A stretch of DNA of 7,979 nucleotides from contig JAOZIC010000030.1 of the NCBI GenBank assembly GCA_026014605.1, positions 8,208 through 16,186 on the forward strand, given 5' to 3'. Below the pieces are notes generated by a model. It saw only the letters and a program-made list of their open reading frames with translations. It made no database searches and had not been told where the DNA came from. Numbering within the stretch: position 1 is the stretch's first letter; each line of letters opens with the position of its first letter. Below, piece by piece: positions 1 through 5,491 of this stretch. Position numbers and translations under genes: made by a program. The stretch comes from Candidatus Bathyarchaeota archaeon (GTDB lineage: Archaea > Thermoproteota > Bathyarchaeia > Bathyarchaeales > Bathyarchaeaceae).

Positions 1-2
1 AT

Positions 3-176
3 GTATTAAACGGGTCAGTTAACACAGACCTAAAACCCACCCAAGAAAACATGGGATGGCGCAAAGTTTCTGCATGCAAAGGCTGCTGGCTTGAGTGCAC
101 GGTTGGGGTTTCGATGGTTTTAGATAATCCTCTAAAAGAAGTTCCTCAACTGGTTGGACTTTGGAAGTCCAGATAA
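3..176 (+). CDS. C-terminal end of a probable radical SAM protein (5' end outside the window)
   Basis: An open frame runs in from the left edge and stops at TAA 174-176, leaving 57 residues. Its key feature is the cluster CKGCWLEC (C25, C28, C32 of the visible part), preceded by MGWRKVSA and followed by TVGVSM and DNPL. A Cys-x2-Cys-x3-Cys cluster close to the C-terminus with an aromatic residue between the cysteines resembles the auxiliary-cluster tails of some archaeal radical SAM proteins. That family assignment is inference, because the diagnostic CxxxCxxC core lies outside the window. The frame is supported by codon-like composition and by ending just before the convergent minus-strand unit. 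A 7-bp hairpin lies in its last codons. It could instead be another Fe-S or zinc protein. Confidence 0.6.
   Translation, partial: VLNGSVNTDLKPTQENMGWRKVSACKGCWLECTVGVSMVLDNPLKEVPQLVGLWKSR
155..171. repeat. Perfect 7-bp inverted repeat at the 3' end of the partial gene
   Basis: TGGACTT (155-161) and AAGTCCA (165-171) pair perfectly around a 3-base loop, three bases before the stop codon at 174-176. The + strand continues into an A-rich stretch, so this is not a classic T-tailed terminator for the + gene. It may mark the 3' boundary of the transcript or act as a barrier between the two convergent genes. Confidence 0.4.
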
Positions 177-190
177 AAAGGAAACGGAGT

Positions 191-334
191 TTATCCGGCG
201 ATTGCTGCGGATAATACTTCGCTGATTATGTCCACAACAACTGTAAACTGTTCGGTGTAAAGACCCGCGGCTAGACAGGTTATTCCCGCAAGCAAGAAGA
301 GTGCTCCAATGATTCTTTGTTCAGGTAGTTCCAT
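191..334 (-). CDS. 47-residue single-helix membrane microprotein
   Basis: This minus-strand frame starts at ATG 334-332 and stops at TAA 193-191. The ribosome binding site AAGGA lies nine bases before the ATG. The protein begins MELPEQRIIGALFLLAG, a short polar head running into a hydrophobic segment (about residues 8-25). A second, weaker hydrophobic stretch, TVVVDIISEVLSAAIAG, forms the C-terminus, giving one or two membrane helices. The gene starts 39 bases after the stop of the CooC-type ATPase on the same strand, which suggests co-transcription. I do not recognise the family. That it is a gene is inferred from the ribosome binding site, membrane-like composition and spacing; function is unknown. 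A role as a small membrane partner of the ATPase would be speculation. Confidence 0.6.
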   Translation of the reverse strand: MELPEQRIIGALFLLAGITCLAAGLYTEQFTVVVDIISEVLSAAIAG

Positions 335-373
335 TTGGCATTCCTTGTGTTGTTGTATATTTGTGAGTTGTAT

Positions 374-1183
374 TTAAGATGTTTCCGATTCAGCAGATTT
401 CGTGTCTAGTTGAAGCAGTTTCTCTCCTATGCTCTGGATAGCCTTTACACCCTCAGAGGTTTCAGCATATTTTAGGGGCGCTTCTCCGACACGGTCAGCT
501 TTTACTACGGTGTCATCGTATGGAATCAAAGCCAACAAAGAAAGATCGTTTTTTTGCGTGAAATCAGTGATTAACTCTTTTTCTTCCGCGTCCCGTACCC
601 TGTTTCCAACAATGTAAACATTTTTGATTCCAGCCTGATTAGCAAAGATTTTCAGTTTTTTGGCGATTTCCAAAGATTTTCTGCTAGAATCTGCAACCAC
701 TAGCATAGCGTCCACTTGGCTGGCTGTTCCGCGTCCCATGTGTTCTACGCCAGCTTCCATGTCAACTATTACTATTTCGTCGCGGTCAACTATAAGGTGA
801 CGAAGCAGTTCACGTACTACCGCGTTTGCTCCACATGCGCATCCGCTGCCAGCTGATTTTATTGTTCCCATTACCAGAAGGTTTACGCCGTATGGTGATT
901 GCATCCCGTTTTCTTCAATTATGTCATCAACTGTGAAATGGAGTTTATACACACCAGGGTAGTCTGTTCGGGTTTTTTTGTCTAATAATTCGGCGTTTTC
1001 GGAAATTGGAACTATTTTGTTTGCTTCTTCAACAGGTATCCCCAATGTTAAAGCCAAGTTGGGTGAGGGGTCGGCGTCGATTGCCATTACTTTATAGCCT
1101 TTTTGTGCAAAATATCCTGCCAGAGTCCCAGACACTAAAGTTTTTCCTACGCCACCTTTTCCAGAAACCGCAATTTTCAACAT
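374..1183 (-). CDS. cooC: CooC-type nickel-insertion ATPase (CO dehydrogenase maturation factor family)
   Basis: This 269-residue protein belongs to the MinD/Mrp-like deviant P-loop ATPases. Visible motifs are the deviant Walker A GKGGVGKT (8-15, signature Lys9), switch I around D36-A-D38-P, a C-x-C pair (C115, C117) in GSGCACGAN, and the Walker B/switch II DMEAGVEHMGRG (141-152). The C-x-C pair and the DMEAG-EH-GRG signature are characteristic of CooC. In that family ATP-driven dimerisation binds nickel at the cysteines and loads it into the active cluster of CO dehydrogenase or CODH/ACS in the cytoplasm. Length is typical. The ATG at 1183 is preceded by the ribosome binding site GGTGAT. A membrane microprotein follows 39 bases downstream. 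No CODH subunit is in the window, so the client enzyme is inferred; archaeal genomes can carry several CooC paralogues, and another metalloenzyme client is possible. Confidence 0.88.
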   Translation of the reverse strand: MLKIAVSGKGGVGKTLVSGTLAGYFAQKGYKVMAIDADPSPNLALTLGIPVEEANKIVPISENAELLDKKTRTDYPGVYKLHFTVDDIIEENGMQSPYGVNLLVMGTIKSAGSGCACGANAVVRELLRHLIVDRDEIVIVDMEAGVEHMGRGTASQVDAMLVVADSSRKSLEIAKKLKIFANQAGIKNVYIVGNRVRDAEEKELITDFTQKNDLSLLALIPYDDTVVKADRVGEAPLKYAETSEGVKAIQSIGEKLLQLDTKSAESETS

Positions 1184-1231
1184 AAATCACCATTTTTGGT
1201 TGGTTTTCACAGTTACTTGCGTTTTCGGTTG

Positions 1232-1238
1232 TAATAAA
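1232..1238 (-). promoter_or_regulatory. Possible TATA box for the CooC-type ATPase
   Basis: Read on the minus strand this is TTTATTA, about 50 bases before the ATG at 1183. Archaeal initiation about 25 bases downstream would give a leader of roughly 25 bases containing the GGTGAT ribosome binding site. This is placement and composition evidence only. Confidence 0.35.
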
Positions 1239-1362
1239 GTTCATCTTTTTGTTGGGTTATCAAAAAGCAGTTCTTTGCCCAAAAGATGTATTGCATAGTT
1301 AAGTATACTCCGAATTGGAAAATACTGTTTTATTCCTGATTAAGATTTCATGTTCATACACC

Positions 1363-1368
1363 TTAAAA
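1363..1368 (+). promoter_or_regulatory. Possible TATA box for the small RHH-Cys gene
   Basis: TTAAAA lies about 40 bases before the ATG at 1407. That would place initiation near 1390 and leave a short leader carrying the AGGTTG ribosome binding site. The 214-base divergent gap (1184-1397) holds other AT-rich candidates, for example TTTTATT near 1328-1334, so the choice is uncertain. I see no RNA gene in this gap. Confidence 0.28.
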
Positions 1369-1406
1369 CAGATTGATACCAGTGTAACAAAAACAGGTTG
1401 AAAAAA

Positions 1407-1610
1407 ATGGCTCACGTTAACGTTCAGGTAAACTCCAAACTATTACAGCTAGTCCAATCCATGGAAGAGGACATTTCCAAAGCGGTCGGCGAGGCACTGC
1501 ATCTTTGGCTCAAAGAAAAAATAATCACATGCCCAATCACAAACAAGCTCTGCACAAACCCAAACACTCCATGTAACCACTGCGAAACGGCACTAAAAGG
1601 CAAACTCTGA
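1407..1610 (+). CDS. Small ribbon-helix-helix-like protein with a four-cysteine tail
   Basis: This is a 67-residue protein. Residues 3-9 (HVNVQVN) look like a short beta strand, followed by two predicted helices (about 10-20 and 22-38) ending in ALHLWLKEK. That strand-helix-helix layout resembles CopG/Arc-type DNA-binding proteins. The tail carries C42, C49, C56 and C59 (spacing C-x6-C-x6-C-x2-C), enough ligands for one zinc or Fe-S site. I chose ATG 1407 because AGGTTG (1395-1400) sits at good ribosome-binding distance; the alternative in-frame TTG at 1398 overlaps that site and would add three residues. It stands alone, with a terminator-like hairpin just downstream, and could act as a metal- or redox-responsive regulator. 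That function is inference, and no close family is recognised. Confidence 0.72.
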   Translation: MAHVNVQVNSKLLQLVQSMEEDISKAVGEALHLWLKEKIITCPITNKLCTNPNTPCNHCETALKGKL

Positions 1611-1611
1611 A

Positions 1612-1638
1612 CAGTTAACAACATAACTGGCTCTTTTT
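1612..1638 (+). terminator. Hairpin plus T-run terminator after the RHH-Cys gene
   Basis: CAGTTA (1612-1617) pairs with TAACTG (1624-1629) around a six-base loop, and five T residues follow at 1634-1638. It begins two bases after the stop codon at 1608-1610. The stem is short and AT-rich, but its position fits a factor-independent archaeal terminator, separating this gene from the radical SAM gene downstream. Confidence 0.5.
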
Positions 1639-1715
1639 ACACATAACATTTCATATTAATCACAATTGTAAGCGAAAATGTAATCAGCACAAAACCAGAA
1701 ACAAGGTTGCCATAC

Positions 1716-1721
1716 AGGTGA
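1716..1721 (+). promoter_or_regulatory. Ribosome binding site that fixes the GTG start at 1729
   Basis: AGGTGA is a strong match to the archaeal 16S rRNA anti-Shine-Dalgarno and ends seven bases before GTG 1729. It favours that start over the ATG at 1738, which would be 16 bases away. Confidence 0.7.
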
Positions 1722-1728
1722 CCTACAA

Positions 1729-3153
1729 GTGAAGCTGATGTTTGTAGAGCCCCCAAAAGATTACTGGTTTGTCATGGGTGAATATTTGCCTCCACCGTAT
1801 GGTGTGCTTCAGCTTGCGGCGTTTTTGGAACAACAGAACAAAAACGTAGAAATTCAGGTCGTGGACTGCAACGCCGAAGGTTTAGAGTGGAATGGGCTAC
1901 AAAAACGTATTGAATCGTTTAACCCTGACATGGTTGCGTCCAGTGCCCTTGCTACTTGCAACACGTATGTTTCTGTTAGAACATTGGAACTAGCAAAACA
2001 GGTCAACCCCGACATAGTTACAGTTGCGGGCGGTCAGCACTTTACGGTGTTGGCTGAAGAGAGCCTGAAAACGTACCCTGAAATCGACGTGATTGTGCGT
2101 GGAGAAGGCGAAATAGCGCTTTCAGATTTATCACAGAAAGTTTCTGATGGGCGACCGTTTTCTGGAGTTGATGGAATCTCGTTTAGAAACAACGGGCAGA
2201 TTGCTCATAACCCTGCTCAGCAGTTGATTGAAAATCTTGACGACCTACCTTTTCCGGGATACAAGTTTGTCGAAAACTTGGTTGATAAATATCATTTCAC
2301 GGCTATGGCAGGCAACAAAACCAGATACGCGCTTATCGAGGGGTCGCGTGGTTGTCCGCATCAGTGCACGTTTTGTACTCAGTGGCGGCACTGGCAAAGC
2401 AGATGGAGACAAAAGTCGGCTAAACGTATAGCAGACGAGTTTGAGTACTGTTACGACAACTATGGTAGCAGGTTTTTGTGGTTAACCGACGACAACTACG
2501 GTTTAGGTAAACGTGCAAACGATTTAGCGGATGAGTTGATTAGCCGAAAGTTTTCAGATGACATGATGTGGTTTATGCAGGTTAGATGCGACGATGTGGT
2601 AAAGCACCCAGAGGTGTTACCGAAGATGCGAAAATCTGGGCTGCGTTGGGTGTTGCTAGGTGTGGAGAGCAACAGTTCGTCCACTTTGGATTCTTTCCAG
2701 AAAGAAACAACACCAGAAGACGCAAAAAAGGCGGTTAAACTTCTTAAAGAAAACGACATCTTCTCGCAGGGCATGTTCATCATAGGGCAAAGAAAAGACA
2801 CAAACCAATCAATTGCGGCTCTGCGGGAGTTTGCGAACGATTTGGACCCTGATTTGGCGATTTTTGCGATTCTGACGCCGTTTCCGGGAACCGGGGTTTA
2901 CGAGCAGGCACAACAGAACGGTTGGATTCATGACCATAACTGGGCAAACTATGACATGGTTCATGCAATAATGCCAACAGAAACATTGACCACAAAGGAA
3001 GTTCAGGAAGAGCTGTACAACTGTTACAGAAGCTTTTTTGGTTCATGGAGCCGACGGGTTGGAGGCATCTTTTCAAGAAAGGCTCTGAAACGCAGGCTTT
3101 ACCGTTACATGGCGTCCCAAGGCATAGTGAATCAGGTTAAAGCACTGTTCTAG
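1729..3153 (+). CDS. Class B (cobalamin-binding) radical SAM enzyme, BchE/HpnJ-like
   Basis: This 474-residue cytoplasmic enzyme has an N-terminal Rossmann-like B12-binding domain (about 1-165) and a radical SAM barrel (about 195-400). The first domain shows EPP near the start, PPPYG (21-25) and GGQHFT (101-106). In the barrel, C209-x3-C213-x2-C216 (RGCPHQCTFC) binds the 4Fe-4S cluster that cleaves S-adenosylmethionine. LTDDNYG (252-258), QVRCDD (284-289), GVES (311-314) and TPFPGTGVY (383-391) are further family hallmarks. The position of the usual cobalamin-ligand motif DxHxxG reads DCNAEG (46-51), with Asn for His. Related proteins are methyltransferases, cyclases or ring-contraction enzymes; the substrate cannot be read from sequence. 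Automatic labels such as Mg-protoporphyrin cyclase would be over-specific. The C-terminus (about 438-474) is rich in Arg/Lys and may contact membrane or substrate. A membrane protein gene follows after 21 bases. Confidence 0.88.
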   Translation: MKLMFVEPPKDYWFVMGEYLPPPYGVLQLAAFLEQQNKNVEIQVVDCNAEGLEWNGLQKRIESFNPDMVASSALATCNTYVSVRTLELAKQVNPDIVTVAGGQHFTVLAEESLKTYPEIDVIVRGEGEIALSDLSQKVSDGRPFSGVDGISFRNNGQIAHNPAQQLIENLDDLPFPGYKFVENLVDKYHFTAMAGNKTRYALIEGSRGCPHQCTFCTQWRHWQSRWRQKSAKRIADEFEYCYDNYGSRFLWLTDDNYGLGKRANDLADELISRKFSDDMMWFMQVRCDDVVKHPEVLPKMRKSGLRWVLLGVESNSSSTLDSFQKETTPEDAKKAVKLLKENDIFSQGMFIIGQRKDTNQSIAALREFANDLDPDLAIFAILTPFPGTGVYEQAQQNGWIHDHNWANYDMVHAIMPTETLTTKEVQEELYNCYRSFFGSWSRRVGGIFSRKALKRRLYRYMASQGIVNQVKALF

Positions 3154-3174
3154 AGATGAAAAAAGGAACAAAAC

Positions 3175-3876
3175 ATGCGAACTGAGATAAAATATCAACT
3201 CACGGTTTCTTTGGCGGGTTTAGCCCTTGTAGTAGCTTTGACGTTTTTTCCGCCAACAAGCGCCAACCCAGTTGCTTGGAGGAAACCTGTTGTTGGGGCA
3301 GTTTTTTGCAGTTTTTGTGCATTAGGAGTTGTTGCAGTCTTTTCTCCCACCCAATGTGGAAAAATCGTTAGAATAACAAACAAAAAATCGCCTACAAACA
3401 TGGACGACCCAAATTCTCACGACACAAACCCCACATTAAAGGGGCATCACCCAGACTGCGGCAAATACAACGCACACGTTTTGCGACTAAACAACAAAAC
3501 AGTTTGTTCCGCATGCCTAGGACTGCTTGTTGGCGGAGTTTTGGCGTTAGTTGTTTCCGTGGTATACTTCTTTGTTGAAATTCAATTAACAAAAAACAGT
3601 AGTTCGCTAGTTTTTGCAGGAGTTTTAGCCACAACACTTGGGCTGTTTCAATACAAGTTCGGCAGTGTTGCTCGCTTTTTAGCAAACATAATCTTTGTTT
3701 TGGGAGCAGTTTCTGTTTTGGTGGGAATCGACTCGTTGATTGGTAGTTTGATTTTTGATTTGGTTGTTATTTGTTTGATTGTTTTTTGGTTGTTTACCCG
3801 AATTTCGCTTTCGGGGTATGACCATGAAGTAATCTGTGGCGGTTGCGATACTCCAAACTGTAGACTTCGAGCATAG
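3175..3876 (+). CDS. Six-helix membrane protein with Cys/His metal-site-like clusters
   Basis: This 233-residue protein has predicted membrane helices at about 8-25, 37-56, 113-134, 144-160, 166-186 and 190-209. Between helices 2 and 3 lies a soluble loop ending in GHHPDC (90-95), then C111-x2-C114 at the entry to helix 3. The C-terminal tail holds C221-x2-C224 and C229, and helix 2 contains C45-x2-C48. The layout of a Cys/His box before a C-x2-C-x-G helix recalls the DUF2085 type of small membrane proteins, but that link is tentative and I cannot name the family. The start is supported by AAGGA (3163-3167), seven bases before ATG 3175. It begins 21 bases after the radical SAM gene and is probably co-transcribed with it. 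Binding of zinc or another metal is inferred. Confidence 0.8.
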   Translation: MRTEIKYQLTVSLAGLALVVALTFFPPTSANPVAWRKPVVGAVFCSFCALGVVAVFSPTQCGKIVRITNKKSPTNMDDPNSHDTNPTLKGHHPDCGKYNAHVLRLNNKTVCSACLGLLVGGVLALVVSVVYFFVEIQLTKNSSSLVFAGVLATTLGLFQYKFGSVARFLANIIFVLGAVSVLVGIDSLIGSLIFDLVVICLIVFWLFTRISLSGYDHEVICGGCDTPNCRLRA

Positions 3877-3896
3877 AAAAAAGGGAAAGGTGTGTG

Positions 3897-4202
3897 TCAG
3901 CGTTTGCTGCGCATTGAGTATAAAGCGCCTAGAACCATCAGTGTTCCGAACACTATTATGATAAATGGCCAGATGAATTCTCCAAAGCTAATGTGAAGAA
4001 CAGACGTGACTCCCCACAAAATAACCAAAATGCCAATAACGATACCGACAATTGAGCCGCCGTGAGGCAACCCGAAACAGTCACTTTCTTTTTGTCTTCT
4101 TTCGCGTCTTACGGATTGGGTAACCTGTAATGGTTGTTTGCAGTTAACACAGTAGGTTGCGTCGTCTTCGTTTTTTGTACCACATTTTGTACAGTAAACC
4201 AT
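3897..4202 (-). CDS. Zinc-ribbon membrane protein, two helices
   Basis: This 101-residue protein opens with a zinc ribbon: C4-x2-C7, then C18-x2-C21 (YCTKCG ... YCVNC). A basic linker (RRERRQK, about 32-38) and CFGLPHGG (42-49) follow, then two membrane helices (about 50-69 and 77-95) and a basic end, MRSKR. Proteins of this design are common in archaea and their role is generally unknown; the basic linker predicts the ribbon on the cytoplasmic side. I chose ATG 4202 because GGTGA (4212-4208 on the minus strand) precedes it by six bases. The in-frame TTG 4214 and GTG 4211 overlap or adjoin that binding site and would add four or three residues. It converges on the membrane protein gene 20 bases away and diverges from the secreted protein gene. 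Confidence 0.8.
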   Translation of the reverse strand: MVYCTKCGTKNEDDATYCVNCKQPLQVTQSVRRERRQKESDCFGLPHGGSIVGIVIGILVILWGVTSVLHISFGEFIWPFIIIVFGTLMVLGALYSMRSKR

Positions 4203-4273
4203 TTTTTTCACCAACTGCGGTGTTCCTTCAAAAAGGAAACTGCATATGCAAACAGCCTATTCTGTTGATTTAG

Positions 4274-4282
4274 TATAAAAAA
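4274..4282 (+). promoter_or_regulatory. TATA-like box in the divergent gap before the secreted protein gene
   Basis: TATAAAAAA lies about 75 bases before ATG 4353, in the 150-base gap between the zinc-ribbon and secreted protein genes. Used on the + strand it would start transcription near 4302-4306. The reverse strand (TTTTTTATA) could also serve the zinc-ribbon gene, so the direction is uncertain. Confidence 0.35.
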
Positions 4283-4352
4283 TGTTGCATCACCAAACAT
4301 AATTTTGAAAAACAGCTATACGTAACCAAAAACATGGTATATTAGATGAAAA

Positions 4353-5417
4353 ATGGGCAACTTTAGAAGAATGCTAGCGCTCCGACGTTTCATGTTGGCG
4401 GTTTTGTTATGTGTTTTTATTGTTTTTGCAGCGTCTAACTTGGCTGTTCCAGCATATTCGACCGAATTAACAGTTCCAGAAAAAGCGTTAGAGTTTTTGG
4501 AAGATGTTGTATTGCTGGACATGACCAAATATGAAGCAGTTTTACAGTTACAAGATGAACGCTTTCCCGAAGACTTGAACGGTTTTGCGCAAGATAACAT
4601 AGTTTACGGTCTTATTGGTAACGAAACCGAGGCAGAAGCAGCGTTCATGTTCAAAAACAAAACGTTTGCAAACTGCATGATAGGAACACGCAATGAACTC
4701 ATATACAGTCAACCTCAACCAACAGATGTAGCTGAGGCGGCGAAGGGCTTCATTCAAAGATACCAACAGTATATCGGTGACCCAGATTTTGACGGCGTTA
4801 AAGATTACACTGCACTGCAGACCATACTTGACGGTGCCGACGTTACAACAAATGGAACAACAACACAGGGAACCGCCAAACTAACAGTAACAACCAAAAC
4901 AAACTACACTGCGTTTGAGTTTGAAGCCGTTTTAGACGGTGTTGCGTTTCCGTGGATGAACATGGAATTTTACCAAGAAACATTAACGGGTTTTGACGAC
5001 AACTGGCGGTTATACACGGTTGGCAGCTCAGAAGTTACGGTTTTGGAACAAGAAGCAGTAAACATCGCGTTAGATTACGTGGAAACATTTTCGTGGACTG
5101 CAGAAGACCAGCAAGTGACAGATTTTGTTGTAATAGACGAACCCCGACCAGTAGAACTTATAACAACACGAGTCAAAGAACCGTTAACACTGTATCCAAG
5201 CTGGAACATAGAACTGTATCTGGACAAAGTGTACCCAGGCAACATCAACAGAATCTTTGTGTCAATTTGGGCAGACACAGGAGAAATAATCTCTTGCACA
5301 CCCCTTGGAGGCGGGGGGGTTATTCCAGAATTTTCGTCGTTGGCAGTTATGTTGTCGATGTTAGGAGTGTTTGCGTTAACGTTAGTTTTCTATAAACAAA
5401 AACTGCCCAAAAAATAA
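4353..5417 (+). CDS. Secreted protein with PEF-CTERM-like C-terminal anchor
   Basis: This 354-residue protein has a basic N-terminus (RRMLALRR), a hydrophobic signal segment (about 13-34, ending near VPAYS), a large polar ectodomain, a GGGG linker (319-322), IPEF (324-327), a hydrophobic helix (about 329-347) and a basic end, KQKLPKK. The IPEF-helix-basic tail matches the archaeal PEF-CTERM pattern, which in other archaea is processed by an archaeosortase on the outer face of the membrane. Several N-x-S/T sites in the ectodomain (for example NGT near 167 and NYT near 184) could be glycosylated. Residues about 281-314 (PSWNIELYL ... ADTGEI) loosely resemble a PepSY-like fold. No enzyme motif is visible. 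ATG 4353 has only a weak binding site (GATGA); ATG 4371 is an alternative that keeps the signal segment. The next gene on the strand is fprA. Confidence 0.8.
   Translation: MGNFRRMLALRRFMLAVLLCVFIVFAASNLAVPAYSTELTVPEKALEFLEDVVLLDMTKYEAVLQLQDERFPEDLNGFAQDNIVYGLIGNETEAEAAFMFKNKTFANCMIGTRNELIYSQPQPTDVAEAAKGFIQRYQQYIGDPDFDGVKDYTALQTILDGADVTTNGTTTQGTAKLTVTTKTNYTAFEFEAVLDGVAFPWMNMEFYQETLTGFDDNWRLYTVGSSEVTVLEQEAVNIALDYVETFSWTAEDQQVTDFVVIDEPRPVELITTRVKEPLTLYPSWNIELYLDKVYPGNINRIFVSIWADTGEIISCTPLGGGGVIPEFSSLAVMLSMLGVFALTLVFYKQKLPKK
5313..5319 (+). repeat. G7 homopolymer at the ectodomain/anchor junction
   Basis: Seven consecutive G residues encode most of the glycine linker just before IPEF. Gaining one G shifts into a frame that runs to a stop near the end of the gene without the hydrophobic helix. 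Losing one G reaches a TAG after about 15 codons. Either slip would therefore give an unanchored protein. Confidence 0.6.
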
Positions 5418-5478
5418 CGACCTGAGTTATTCGCAAAAATTGGGAAAGTTAATACACAGTGGTATTCAACTGGTTAGT

Positions 5479-5484
5479 GGTGAG
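5479..5484 (+). promoter_or_regulatory. Ribosome binding site pointing to a TTG start for fprA
   Basis: GGTGAG ends seven bases before the in-frame TTG at 5492. The longest open frame begins at GTG 5459, whose only upstream candidate (GGGA at 5442-5445) is poor and 13 bases away. Translation from TTG gives PPVKVLENIFWVGAIDWN near the N-terminus, the usual beginning of FprA proteins. Confidence 0.6.
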
Positions 5485-5491
5485 CAAAGAT

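Noticed and set aside
1184..1397. tRNA or small RNA gene in the largest gap
   Set aside because: No T-arm-like GGTTCRAAYC sequence or stable cloverleaf stems are visible; AT-rich promoter elements explain the region.
2496..3076. Two minus-strand open frames of about 100 codons opposite the radical SAM gene
   Set aside because: They are shadows of a gene with unambiguous motifs, and their translations show no domain-like pattern.
3898..3909. CAGC/GCTG mini-stem at the end of the zinc-ribbon gene with a pyrimidine-rich minus-strand tail
   Set aside because: A four-base stem is expected by chance; only the pyrimidine-rich tail (3877-3888) might help end transcription.
5413..5431. AATAAC/GTTATT inverted repeat after the secreted protein gene, considered as a terminator
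   Set aside because: The stem is very AT-rich, the loop is seven bases and no T-run follows on the + strand; too weak to call.
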